Assembly: GCA_010909165.1 (NCBI GenBank)
Contig: VJWM01000219.1
Span: 246,564 to 310,563 of the forward strand
Length of the DNA stretch: 64,000 bases
Source of the DNA: Anthoceros angustus
Taxonomy: Eukaryota; Streptophyta; Anthocerotopsida; Anthocerotales; Anthocerotaceae
Reading direction: 5' to 3'
Shown here one piece after another: positions 46,380 to 57,757 of the stretch. Both the position numbers and the translations under genes were made by a program. The notes below the pieces were generated by a model that saw nothing but the letters and a program-made list of their open reading frames with translations, was not told the DNA's origin and made no database searches. Positions within the stretch are counted from its first letter, which is position 1; each line of letters starts with the position of its first letter.

Positions 46380-46399
46380 GCATGTGCAGGAGAAGGAGC

Positions 46400-46438
46400 G
46401 TGGTGCTATGCTACCAGGCAACGACACCGGATCCCATC
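46400..46438 (+). rRNA. 5S rRNA gene, 5' half only (copy A), interrupted by LINE
   Basis: The sequence aligns with the first third of land-plant 5S rRNA: ACACCGGATCCCATC is the box-A-side core, and GGTGC…ATACCAGG is the start. It stops at CCCATC and goes directly into LINE ORF1 sequence. Confidence 0.7.
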
Positions 46439-49400
46439 GGATGAATGGCCTGCACTAATTTATAAAATATTTTATCGCGGATGATTTAATTAAGATGTGT
46501 GTCACCCGGAGTCTCGCCGTGGAGGCTCAAGGGCGTGAAGATAGCATTTTTTCATGGTGACCGTCTTATTATTAAGGATGCCTCACGAATGCAGGATGGG
46601 TTTCCGGAGTTATGAGGTTCTGCGGCCCGCAAGGCCCACTCGGGGGGCATCCTTAGGATGGCCTCCTGGAATTGCAATGGATCTTTATGGGCACAACCAG
46701 GTGGTATGCTCCACCTTACAGCGGGCCACGACTTGATCTTTCTCACGGAAACTCACGAACACCAGGCCAGAAATCTCCCCACTTTTCCCAATTTCCTTTC
46801 CTTTTCTTTATTCAGGAATTATGTTTCTTCCAAGACACCCAAAGCTGCGGGTGGTGTGGCTTGCTTTTTCCGATCTTCTCTCTCACAATTCATCACTGTG
46901 GCAAGGGAGGACTCTTTGGCGAGAGTTTTGTGGATCGGGGTCTCGGCAATGATTCTTCCATCTAATCATTTATTCATAGCATGTTGCTATTTTCCACCTC
47001 GGGGTTCTCCCATGCAAAGGCCGCCCTCCTATGACATTTGAAGACCTTTGAAGATCTCATGCATTTTATGCCTCTTGGGATATCTTGTTGGTTGGAGACT
47101 TTAATGCTTGGACATCCTCGAGCAATCTCCTATCTATGCACGGATGACCAACAAAAGTTATTCCACTTGATCTTCGAGGTTGGCCTCGAGAAGGTCGATG
47201 ATCCGCACTGGTTAATGTTTTGGCGGGGCTCTTCTCAACTGGTGGAGTCACACAACTATTTATTTTCAATGGACTTCCTCAATGGCACGGGAGTGAGAGG
47301 ATTACCCACTATGCTCCTTGGTCAACTTCTGCCCTTGATTACGTCATTGGAGGCTTCCTTTCTTCTATTCACCAATTGCGGTCTCGACTTCAAGCCTCTT
47401 GAGTCGACCATGTCTTCATTCTTGGCATATATCCTATGACAAACGATGCTGCTCCAATCCCACAAGTCTTCTAGAGTCCACTTTTCCCTCAACCATCGCC
47501 TTGCTTCCCAATACTCCTCTCTTCTAAAAAGTCCTTGGCCATTCCTCTTGGCCTTCCCTTCTCCCAACAAGCCACGCTTTCACCGCCATGCTATCTTACG
47601 CATAAAATCTTTCCCCTAAACCTTGTCATCTGTCAAGCTCTCCAACACCGCTCCTCGCCACCCTTGGTTTGATGATGAATGCAAACGCCCGCCCATACTC
47701 ATAAGTGCCTCCGTGCTCTCAATGTCCCATCCAAGTCTCATCATTCCCATGTACAAGGCAATTGTCAAGCCTTATAAGGCTCTTATTGCTCAAAAGTCCG
47801 CTTTTCCTCCCAGTGATCGCCTCTTGAGGCTTCTCGGAATCCCGGTGGCGCTTTTTGGAAGGAGTTTCCATTCTCATCGAACAATCTTATTGGAGGCCTC
47901 CCCGAGCTTATCAAGTATGTGCAAACTCTTCTTCCGGAATCCCTCCTCCTTAGGTCTCGATCCGGGATCAAGATGTTCACTCGACCTCATCCTCAGCCAT
48001 CAACAACTCGGATCTGGGAGAGCCTCGACCGCAGATATCCCGGAGAACTTTTCTCATGCCTCCTTACTATTGCTCCTCCTTAGCGCTTTGTTCAATGAGG
48101 CTTTAGTCCATGGTTTTCTGAGGCATGGTGTTGGAATGACATCCATTCCATCTTCAAGACAGTGATCCAGCCCCAATTACGGTATATCATGGTTGAGTCC
48201 ATCTTTGCAAAGATCTTTAGCGCTCTTGCAAATTCTCACTACTTCTTGGGCCGAGAATGTTGGATCGAGCACAGGCCAGTGGGTTTCGTCCGAGCGGAAT
48301 ACCCAGGATAACCTTTTCACTCTTATTGCTATTATCCAGGAGGCCAAGAGCAGGCGGAGGGATAACAAACATGTCTATGTTTGTTTTGTTGACTTCAAAA
48401 GAGCTTTCGACTCCATCTCCCGCGAGAAGCTCTTTGCCCGGTTTCATAGGTTGGGGATGCCTGCTCATCTTTTACATGCCATACAGGTTCTCTATGAAAA
48501 GGTGAAGGCAAAGATCCGCACTCCCTATGCTGCTTTTGACCTTTTGGATTTGCTTTGCAATTTGGGAGTGCGGCAGGGAGATCCATCTTCTCCCAACTTA
48601 TTTGGCTTATTCATTGATGAGCTGGAGTCTTGGATTGCGGAGTCTGGGGACCCTGGCTGCCTCCTCTCCTTGGTATATATAGCTATTCTCCTGTATGCAG
48701 ATGACATTGCTCTTTTGTCCCATTCTCCTGAGGGCCTCCAACAGCAACTAAACACATTGTCCCGCTTCTCCGCAGAGAGAGATTTGGAAGTGAACTTGAA
48801 GAAGACCAAGGTCATGTTTTTCAACCAACATCTGTCAGACAATTTGAAGTTCTTCTATAATGGTGAACTGTGGAGGTTGTTCGATCTTATGTCTACCTTG
48901 GAGGCACTCTCTATGGCCCAACACTCCGATGGAAGCTCTGCCTCTGCCGCATTGTCAAGGGTGTGGCATCTGCTTGTGGGGTTCGGAGACAGTGCTCTAG
49001 GATGCACATCAAGGACATCCCCACTCGAATGGCTCTTCAACACGTTGTTGTTCCTTGACTATGTATGCGAGTTTTGGGGACCCTATCTCCCTCGACGATG
49101 CAAGGTGGAGGAGATTCAACGTCCTTTCTTGACCCCATTGCATGTAAGAAGTCTCCCTTGCCATCTTTCTTGCGAGTTTGCCACTTTCCGCTTGAACTTG
49201 AGGGTCTATTTCGCCTAACCAACTTCCTATACCGCCTTTACTCTTTAGAAGAAGCCCATTCTAATCACCCCACCTCCACTCCCTCATACCTCCTTCTTGC
49301 ATTCCAATCCTCCAGTTAGCCTCCTCGGGCAAGACTGTTGGTATGCTCGTCTTCTTCTGGTGGAGAAGTTTGGATTACATCGAGAGTCTTCCGCCCACCC

Positions 49401-50035
49401 CTCTTCAATTCCTTCCCCTCCTCGAATAAGTCCATCCGCCTTGATTTGCAGACTACCTATTTGTCGTATACCTGGTCTCCTATCTCTCCCTTACCTACTA
49501 AGCTAGAAACTTACAAACAACTTTTTCGTATCCTCTCCAACTCTGGGAAACCAATGCTTCCTCTCTATCTCCGCACCCATGTGTCCTTCAAGCTTAGGAT
49601 GATTATGGGTCATCTTCGGGTGGGGTCCCACCATCTCAGGGTTGAGACTGATAGATGGCTACGTCCAAAGCCACCTAAGGAGACCCGAATATGCAGGTTA
49701 TGCAACAGGGATGTTGAGACTGAGGAACACTTCGTTTTCCTGTGTCCCATATATGAAGATATCAGACATACATTTATCAATCTATTTTTACTGACCACTG
49801 GGTTTTCAATTTTCGACCCTATTATTGCGGAGTTTGCTTGAAACAAATGTGGAAATGAGGACCAACCAACTTCAACTTCTCAACTTGCGGATATTTGATT
49901 ATGCCTCACAAGACTATTCTCCACTCATAATAGCAGTTAAATTTCATTCTAGTCTCTCTATATATGTCGGATCGGTCCATGACAAAATCCGTCCTTAGTG
50001 GACTTAAATAAAATTCTTCTTCTTCTTCTTCTTCT
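46439..50035 (+). mobile_element. LINE (APE type) inserted in 5S, longest copy
   Basis: The element begins directly after the 5S 5' half in ORF1 sequence, so it is 5'-truncated. It carries the most complete ORF2 in the window and ends AGTGGACTTAAATAAAATTC followed by (TTC)n. No LTRs occur. The 3' end joins the tail-to-tail spacer unit rather than a 5S 3' half. Confidence 0.85.
46658..49841 (+). pseudogene. LINE ORF2: endonuclease, reverse transcriptase, zinc knuckle
   Basis: An AP-type endonuclease start (MASWNCNGSLWAQ; LTETHE near 46.74 kb) is followed by several frame changes. The RT is a long open frame at 48193-49218. It shows QDNLFTLIAIIQEAK, VCFVDFKRAFDSIS, LGVRQGDPSSPNLFGLFIDE, the catalytic YADDIALLS and LEVNLKKTKVMFF. 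The C-terminal zinc finger CRLCNRDVETEEHFVFLC (C-x2-C-x8-H-x4-C) is near 49.69-49.75 kb in another frame. LINE proteins nick target DNA and prime reverse transcription there; specificity usually lies in the endonuclease and flanking domains. Frameshifts inactivate this copy. Confidence 0.85.
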
Positions 50036-50108
50036 AGAGAGAGTTCTTTGCAAACTCTTCTTTCCCCTTTTCGGTCTCCAATTTTATGCATGCTAACAAC
50101 GCATAGAA
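50036..50108. repeat. spacer between tail-to-tail LINE ends (copy B)
   Basis: The sequence GAGAGTTCTTTGCAAACTCT … TTTTATGCATGCTAACAACG separates a plus-strand LINE tail from the minus-strand mirror TTTATTTAAGTCCACT. The same unit recurs at 60.50 and 63.55 kb. Confidence 0.75.
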
Positions 50109-50705
50109 CAACGACAATTTACTTTATTTAAGTCCACTGACTTGATTCGCCATGGCACTCATTTGATAGAGTTACACTAAGGGCATTATGACAATTAACC
50201 GCTATTCGAGTCTCGCTTGAAACTAGTCTTTGTGAAGCACAATCAAATATCCCAGTTGAAAAGTTGAATATGTTGCGTTCTTATTTCCCACATTTGTTTC
50301 AAGCAACCTCCGCAATAATAGGGTCGAAAAGAGAAAAACCCACCCCAAAGTGAAGACCAAGTCGTAAATAGATTGATAAACATCATGAATGGGACGGAGG
50401 AACACAAAGTGTTCTTCTCAACACCCTTGTTGCATAATGCAAATTGACTACCGGCTTTGGATGTAGCCATCTATCGCCTCAATCACGAGACCCAACACGA
50501 AGATGACCGTAATCATCCTCATTAGGCTTGAAAGACACATGGGTGCGAAGATAGAGAGGAAGCAGGTTTCCCGGACTTGGAAACGATGCGAAAAAGCTTG
50601 TAGGTCTTGACTTAGTGGGTAAGGGAGAGAGGAGACCGGTATAGGACAAATAGGTAGTCAACAACAAAAAGGTAGGCAAATAGGTAGTCAAATAGGTAGG
50701 CATAG
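50109..50705 (-). mobile_element. LINE 3' end fragment, minus strand (copy B)
   Basis: It begins on the left with TTTATTTAAGTCCACT, the reverse complement of the LINE 3' end. It then covers the 3' UTR, the zinc-knuckle region (GGGACGGAGGAACACAAAGTG) and the segment up to TTYLSY. On its right it abuts the pentanucleotide array. Confidence 0.8.
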
Positions 50706-50708
50706 CTC

Positions 50709-50870
50709 ACCAAAACCAAATAAACCAAACCAAACCAAACCAAACCAAACTAAACCAAACCAAACCAAATAAACCAAACCAAACCAAACCAAACCAAACC
50801 AAACCAAACCAAACCAAACCAAACCAAACCCCCACCAAACCAAACCAAACCAAACCCCCACCACCACCCA
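50709..50870. repeat. (CCAAA)n array B
   Basis: CCAAA pentamers with AATAAA interruptions end in CCCCCACCACCACCCAGC. Confidence 0.9.
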
Positions 50871-50924
50871 GCACAACCACCTACTGGTCGCCTACATCTA
50901 TCCACGATCTGCCTCCGATCCAAC

Positions 50925-51286
50925 TTCATTCCACCTCATCAATATATAGGCCAAACAAGTTTGAGAAGATGGATTCCATGGCGGACTACCATATTGCTAG
51001 GTAAATCCAAGAGGCATGCCATGAGGTAGTGCACAAAAGCAGCATGGCGGACTCCCATATTACAAGGTAAATCAAGAGGCATGCCACGAGGGGCACCGAT
51101 CTCCAAACGAAAACCTAATATTCCAGTTGAACAAAATCATACTTGGAAGTAATTGTCGTGCATGAAAAGGGCCACCATCCCCTGCGACCGCCCGCGAGAA
51201 AAGAGGGGCACCGTGACGTGCGAGGGGCCGCGGTGTGGAGGGTGGAAGCAATGTGTGAGGTATATGGCATGTGCAGGAGATGGAGC
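50925..51286 (+). repeat. 5S intergenic module copy B
   Basis: The same module as at 45.97 kb, without the AGT microsatellite. It ends with TATATGG (51261) 26 bases before the 5S start. Confidence 0.8.
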
Positions 51287-51329
51287 GTGGTGCGGTCATA
51301 CCAGGGCAACGACACCGGATCCCATCAGA
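51287..51329 (+). rRNA. 5S rRNA gene, 5' half only (copy B)
   Basis: This is the best match to plant 5S in the window: GTGGTGCGGTCATACCAG … CACCGGATCCCATCAGA. After CAGA it leaves 5S and, within 20 bases, re-enters the intergenic module, which suggests a deletion between two repeat units. Confidence 0.75.
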
Positions 51330-51348
51330 TGACTCGCGCTGCACTGGT

Positions 51349-51668
51349 AGGCCAAACAAGTTTGGAAGATGGATTCCATGGCGGACTACCATATTGCTAG
51401 GTAAATCCAAGAGGCATGCCATGAGGTAGTGCAGTCAAAAGCGGCATGGCGGACTCCCATATTAGGTAAATCAAGAGGCATGCCACGAGGGGCACCGATC
51501 TCCAAACGAAAACCTAATATTCCGATGAACAAAATCATACTTGGAAGTAATTGTCGTGCATGAAAAGGGCCACCATCCTGCGCCGAGAAAGAGGGGCACC
51601 GTGACGTGCGAGGGCGCGGTGGAGGTGGAAGCAATGTGAGGTATATGGCATGTGCAACGGAGAAGGGC
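51349..51668 (+). repeat. 5S intergenic module copy C
   Basis: A direct repeat of copy B with many 1-4 base deletions. It again ends with TATATGG about 27 bases before the 5S start. Confidence 0.8.
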
Positions 51669-51707
51669 GTGGTGCGGTCATGCAGGGCAACGACACCGGA
51701 TCCCATC
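51669..51707 (+). rRNA. 5S rRNA gene, 5' half only (copy C), interrupted by LINE
   Basis: GTGGTGCGGTCATGCAGG … ACACCGGATCCCATC stops within the same few bases as copies A and D and continues into GC-rich LINE 5' sequence. Confidence 0.75.
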
Positions 51708-53945
51708 CGGGCAGCCCACCCTTGCGCCGGGCTATGACACTCAAACGGACCTCCCCTCTTCGGCTGGCTGCGGCCTCCTTCTTGCCTAGCCACTTGACTC
51801 CTCGGCCTCGGCTCTAGACATAATACCGACCCCCCTCGGGAGTGCTTGCCGTCCCTTTCCGCTTTCGTCTCCGGCCTTTACACAGCCGTCTATCTTCTTT
51901 AGGCCTTATTTAGCTCGAGGCCTGCGAGGCAGACCAACCTCGGCGGCGGCGGGCTCAGCTCCACACATGGCGTTGTCGTGATAGCTCTATTCACAGCGGT
52001 GAGACCTGTGGCGGCGTTGCATGATGCGTTGAGAGAAAAGCCCACGGCCTCCCATAGGAGGAGGTTAGGCAAGGCCGTAGAGACTCGAAAATGGGTGCGA
52101 GTTCTGTCTTGGTTCTCTTTTCTTCGCTCTGCATACATAGTGGCCGCCTTTGGCGCCTTTCTTGCACCACCTACTTTCTCGAGGATATTATGCTTGAGAA
52201 CCCGTTTTGGACTCCATAGACTTCGATCGGGCTCTACATCTTCCAAGGAGCGAGGGGCAAGAATAAAATCGAGAGGTTGTTCAAATCCTTCCAAGTTGAT
52301 ATCAAAGTTGCGATCAGGCTTCAAAAGAAATGCCACGAACTTAAAGCGGAGTTCAATTTCAAGCAACATTTTGAAACAAAATTGGGCCCAACAACTCGAT
52401 TGTTGCACAAATGGGCGAAATTTCACATCGTGCGGATATTGTAGATCAACACCAAATTGCTTCCCTCAATAAGCAATTGCCTTCTTACCTTCAAAGGCCC
52501 CTCAATTAAAAGCAACCAACATCAATGATTGGACCAGAGAGTTTTCCACATTGACTCCCGTGGCCCTTCAAACAAGATATTATGCGCAAACTTCCAGAGT
52601 TAAATGTTTGGAGCTCAAATTCGTCAAGGAGAAGTGCATATGCAATGTCCATTTCAAAACTAATCAGATTGGCCAAAACAATTTTATGCGGAAGAAGTTG
52701 GCTGACTGTTGGTTCCTCCTCCTCAAGCGCGCCATCCTTGCCTTGAGAAGCCGTTGATCGCATTCTGAATCTCAAGCGGATCACGCTCCCTCAATCTTGA
52801 GTGGCGGGCTTGTCGAATTAACAGCGAAGTCATATCGATTCTTAGCCACGAAGCTCCATTTACGGGCATATCTTCCGAATGCTTGGGTGGTGGTAAGGAC
52901 CATGCTCGTCCTTGATCTTTCTTATAGTTTCCATTCTCTCGGGATAGGCTCCAAGTCTTGCGACTAATCTCAGGCCATATTTATAGGAGATGATTTAACC
53001 AAGCTTCGGTGAAGACCAAGCAAGCTTTGATCACGCTTGAGGAGGCTCTGGGAAGACTTTCTTCCATGGAGATCGGTGATTGTCAAAGAGCCCTCCGAGT
53101 TCAACGGCTCTTGGCCTTATGAAGTCACTGCTTTGTGCCCACCCAGGAATCATCAAGATGGCTGGAATTGTAATGGATCTTTATGGGCACAACCGGTGGT
53201 ATGCTCCACCTTCAGTGAGCCGACTTGATCTTCCTTACGGAAACTCCACACACGAAATCTTCCCACTTTTCCCAACTTCCATTCTTTTCTCTTTTGAATT
53301 ATGTTTCTTCCAAGACACCCAAAGCTGCGGGTGGTGTGGCTTGCTTTTCGATCTTCTCTCTCTTCATCAGCAGGAGGACTCCTTGGCGAGGTTTTGTGGA
53401 TCGAGGTCTCGGCAATGATTCTTCCATCTAAGTCATTTGTTCATAGCATGTTGCTATTTTCCACCTCGGTTCTCCCATGCAAAGGCCACCTCCTATGACA
53501 TTTGAAGACCTTTGAAGATCTCATGTTTCATGCCCCAAGGAGATATCCTCTTGGTTGGAGACTTCAATGCTTGGACCTCCTAGCAATCTCCAATATATGC
53601 CCTACCATCACAAAAAGTTATTCCCTTGATCTTGGCCTCGAGAAGGTCGATGATCCGCACAGTTAATCTTTTGGCACTTCTCAACCTCGTGGAGTCACAC
53701 ACAACTTATTCATCTACAATGGACTTCCTCAATGGCCTGGGAGTGAGAGGATCACACACTATGCTCCATCAGGTCAACTTCCTGCTGTTTTGGATTACGT
53801 CATTGGACAAGCTTCCTTTCAGTCTTCTATTCACCAATTGCAGGTCTCTGACTTCAAACCTCTTGAGTGTGATCATGCCTTTCTTTCTTGGCATATCTCT
53901 TATGACAAACCGATGTCGCTCAATCCCACAAGTCTTCTAGAGTCG
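51708..53945 (+). mobile_element. LINE copy 2: 5' UTR, ORF1 and start of ORF2
   Basis: A GC-rich leader (51.71-51.96 kb) is followed by an open frame at 51978-52472 (…SHRRRLGKAVETRKW…, SSISSNILKQNWAQQ), probably ORF1. A second ORF1 block (52.46-53.16 kb) ends near the ORF2 start WNCNGSLWAQP, and endonuclease pieces continue to about 53.94 kb. The copy is broken by many small deletions and has no RT. Confidence 0.7.
52462..53167 (+). repeat. exact duplication, left copy (partner 53950-54655)
   Basis: The offset is 1488 bases. The left junction is CCCTCAATAAGCAATTGCCT and the right one is CATCAAGATGGCT. By eye the copies are identical throughout, while surrounding LINE copies differ by many indels. 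Confidence 0.8.
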
Positions 53946-55740
53946 CTTTTCCCTCAATAAGCAATTGCCTTCTTACCTTCAAAGGCCCCTCAATTAAAAG
54001 CAACCAACATCAATGATTGGACCAGAGAGTTTTCCACATTGACTCCCGTGGCCCTTCAAACAAGATATTATGCGCAAACTTCCAGAGTTAAATGTTTGGA
54101 GCTCAAATTCGTCAAGGAGAAGTGCATATGCAATGTCCATTTCAAAACTAATCAGATTGGCCAAAACAATTTTATGCGGAAGAAGTTGGCTGACTGTTGG
54201 TTCCTCCTCCTCAAGCGCGCCATCCTTGCCTTGAGAAGCCGTTGATCGCATTCTGAATCTCAAGCGGATCACGCTCCCTCAATCTTGAGTGGCGGGCTTG
54301 TCGAATTAACAGCGAAGTCATATCGATTCTTAGCCACGAAGCTCCATTTACGGGCATATCTTCCGAATGCTTGGGTGGTGGTAAGGACCATGCTCGTCCT
54401 TGATCTTTCTTATAGTTTCCATTCTCTCGGGATAGGCTCCAAGTCTTGCGACTAATCTCAGGCCATATTTATAGGAGATGATTTAACCAAGCTTCGGTGA
54501 AGACCAAGCAAGCTTTGATCACGCTTGAGGAGGCTCTGGGAAGACTTTCTTCCATGGAGATCGGTGATTGTCAAAGAGCCCTCCGAGTTCAACGGCTCTT
54601 GGCCTTATGAAGTCACTGCTTTGTGCCCACCCAGGAATCATCAAGATGGCTTCTGGAATTGTAATGGATCTTTATGGGCACAACGGTGGATTACTCCAAA
54701 GGAACCGACTTGATCTTCCTTACGGAAACTCACGAACACCGGGCTAAATCCCACCCCAACTTCCTTCTTCTCTTTTGAATTATGTCTCTTCAACAAGGCT
54801 GCAATGGCGTGGCGATCTTCTCTCTCTTCATCATTGTCGCTGAGGACTCCTTGGCGAGGTCTTATGGATCAAGGTTACCATCCTTCCATCTAAGTCATTT
54901 GTTCATAGCATCGCTTTCCACCTCGGGTTCTCCGCTAAGAATATCTCTTTACGTTTCAAGACCTCTGAGATCTCATGTTTCATGCCCCAAGGAGATATCC
55001 TCTTGGTTGGAGACTTCAATGCTTGGACCTCAACAATCTCCTCGTCACCCGGTTTGATGATGAATGCAAAGCATATCCTTCCTCACAAGTGCCTCCGTGC
55101 TCTCAATGGCACAGGCGAGGATCACCCACTTTGCGCCTTGGTCAACTTCCTGCTTTATTCTTGATTACGTTCTAGGAGCCCTTTCTCTTGGGCATCAATT
55201 TTATGTTTCTAACTTCAAGCCTCTGAGTCACCATGCCTTCTTGTCTTGGCACATCTCGTGTCATAAGATAAACCATTCTACAATACCACAAGTCTCCAGA
55301 GCCCAATTCAACCAATCTCCTCTCTTTTGAAAAGATCCTTGGTATTCCTCCGTCTCTTCCTTCACCCCCAAACACGCTTTCACTTGCCATCTTCTTGTGC
55401 ATCAAATCTTCCCTCCTAAACCTTGTCACCGTCAAGCTTTCCAACCGCTCCGTATTGGTTTGATGGCATGCAAACCCATACTCACAACTACCTTGAGCTC
55501 TCAAGGTTCCATCCAAGTCTCATCATTCCAACAAAATTGTCAAGCCTTATAAGGCTCTTATTGCTCAAAAGTGCATTCTTCTCCTCCAGTGATCGCCTCT
55601 TGAGGCTTCTCAGGAATCCTGGTGGTGCTTTTTGGAGGAGTTTCATTCCCATCAACTATCCAATGCGTCTCAGCTTATCAATATGTCCAAACTCTTCTTC
55701 CGAATGTCCTCCTCGATTAGTCTCAAGATCACAGGATCAA
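53946..55740 (+). mobile_element. LINE copy 3: ORF1 block and start of ORF2 (duplicate)
   Basis: About 705 bases (53950-54655) repeat 52462-53167 without a difference that I could see. Diverged endonuclease sequence (VGDFNAWTS near 55.02 kb) and later ORF2 fragments follow. Confidence 0.75.
55105..55516 (+). repeat. exact duplication, left copy (partner about 56294-56705)
   Basis: The offset is 1188 bases. The segment starts in TCAATGGCACAGGCGAGGAT and ends near CATCCAAGTCTCATCATTCC. A third copy of its first 100 bases is at 58768-58864. Confidence 0.8.
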
Positions 55741-57119
55741 GATGGCTGGAATTGTAATGGATCTTTATGGGCACAAGGTGGATTGCTCCGGCTTTTAGCG
55801 ACTTGATCTTCCTTACGGAAACTCACGACACGTAGACACCTCCCACCTTTCTTCCATTCTTTTCTCTTTTGAATTATGTCTCTTCAGGCACTGCGGTGGC
55901 GTCGCTTGTTTTTAGATCTTCTCTCTCTGATTTCATCAGTCGCTAGGAGGACTCCTTGGAGGGTCTTATGGATCAAGGTTTGCAACCATCCTTCCATCTA
56001 AGTCATTTGTTCATAGCATCTGCTACTTTCCACCTCGGGTTCTCATGCTAGGCCAACCTCTCTTGTCAAGACCTCAAGATCTCATGTTTCATGCCCCAAG
56101 GAGATATCCTCTTGGTTGGAGACTTCAATGCTTGGACCTCCTCGACAATCTCCTATCTCACGGATGATCGACATCAACTATTCGCTTGAGTGAGACTGGC
56201 TTGCAGAGAAGGTCGATGATCCGCACAGTTAATCTTTTCGGCGGGGCACTTCTCAACCTCGTGGAGTCATGGATTATTTAGCGGACTCTCTCAATGGCAC
56301 AGGCGAGGATCACCCACTTTGCGCCTTGGTCAACTTCCTGCTTTATTCTTGATTACGTTCTAGGAGCCCTTTCTCTTGGGCATCAATTTTATGTTTCTAA
56401 CTTCAAGCCTCTGAGTCACCATGCCTTCTTGTCTTGGCACATCTCGTGTCATAAGATAAACCATTCTACAATACCACAAGTCTCCAGAGCCCAATTCAAC
56501 CAATCTCCTCTCTTTTGAAAAGATCCTTGGTATTCCTCCGTCTCTTCCTTCACCCCCAAACACGCTTTCACTTGCCATCTTCTTGTGCATCAAATCTTCC
56601 CTCCTAAACCTTGTCACCGTCAAGCTTTCCAACCGCTCCGTATTGGTTTGATGGCATGCAAACCCATACTCACAACTACCTTGAGCTCTCAAGGTTCCAT
56701 CCAAGTCTCATCATTCCCATACAAAATTGTCAACCACAAAGCCCTTTCTTCAAAAATGCTTTCTTTTCCTCCCACGTGATCGTCTTGTCAAGCTCCAAGG
56801 AATCCACCTTTTGGAGGGTTTTCATTCCCATCAACTATCCAAGCACTCAGCTTATCAATATGTCCAAACTCTTTCTTTGAATCTATCCTCGATTAGGACC
56901 ATGGATCCAAAGCTTTTCACTCGACCATCCTTACCGCCATCAATAACCTTAGATCTGGTAGAGCCCGACCACGAAGACATTCACACTTTTCTGTATGAAG
57001 TCCTATGGTGATTGCTCTTGTGATTCAGCGAGCTTTGGTCCATGGATTTCGATGGTGGTGGAATGACATCCATTCCATCTTCAAGACAGTGATCCACAGC
57101 TCGCCCAATTCTGTATATC

Positions 57120-57757
57120 ATGGTTGAGTCCATTTTGCCAAGATCTTTAGCTCTTGGAAATTCTCACTACTTCTTGGGCGAGAATGTTGGATCGAGCACA
57201 GGCCAGTGGGTTTCGTCCGAGCGGAATACTCGGGATAATCTCTTCACTCTCATTGCTATTATCCAGGAGGCCAAGAGGGATAACAAACATGTTTATGTAT
57301 GTTTTGTTGACTTCAAAAGCTTTCGACTCCATCTCCGAGAAGCTCTTTGCGGTTCATAGGTTGGGGATGCTGCTCATCTTTTACATGCCATAGGGTTCTC
57401 TATGAAAAGGTGAAGGCAAGATCCGCCTCCTATCTTGCTTTTGACCTTTTGGATTTGCTTTGCAACATGGGAGTCGCGAGAGATCCATCTTCTCCCAACC
57501 TATTTGGCCTATACATTGATGAGCTGGAATCTTGGATTGGTCAGGGATCCTGGTGCCTCCTCTCCTTGGTATATATAGCTATTCTCTTGTATGCATGACA
57601 TTGCTCTTTTGTCCCATTCTCGAGGGCCTCCAACAACTAGACACATTGTCCACGCTTCTGTGCAAGAGATTTGGAAGTGAACTTGAAGAAGACCAAGGTC
57701 ATGTTTTTCAACCGGATCATCGTTGACAATTTGAAGTTCTTCTACATGGTGAACCAT
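57120..57757 (+). pseudogene. LINE RT segment of copy 4, deletion-riddled
   Basis: The sequence is collinear with 48190-48870 but loses 1-4 bases at many places. For example, one base is lost in the YADD codons (TATGCATGACATTGC against TATGCAGATGACATTGC), which destroys the catalytic site and frame. Confidence 0.85.

Larger units (their letters stand above)
45965..46399 (+). repeat. 5S intergenic module copy A
   Basis: The conserved spacer contains ATATAGGCCAAACAAGTTTG, TTCCATGGCGGACTACCATA, CAAGAGGCATGCCATGAGGT and GGGCACCGTGACGTGCGAGG, and ends with TATATGGCATGTGCAGGAGA just before the 5S start. This copy carries an (AGT)n microsatellite at 46143-46207. Four further copies lie at 50.93, 51.35, 61.38 and 62.57 kb. 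Confidence 0.75.

Noticed and set aside
46400-51329. 5S-derived SINE (SINE3 type)
   Set aside because: A SINE3 head would be an intact 5S-like region fused to a LINE tail. Here the 5S halves sit on the outer sides of the LINE, and the 3' part with terminator follows the tail. Still a weaker alternative for the composite units.
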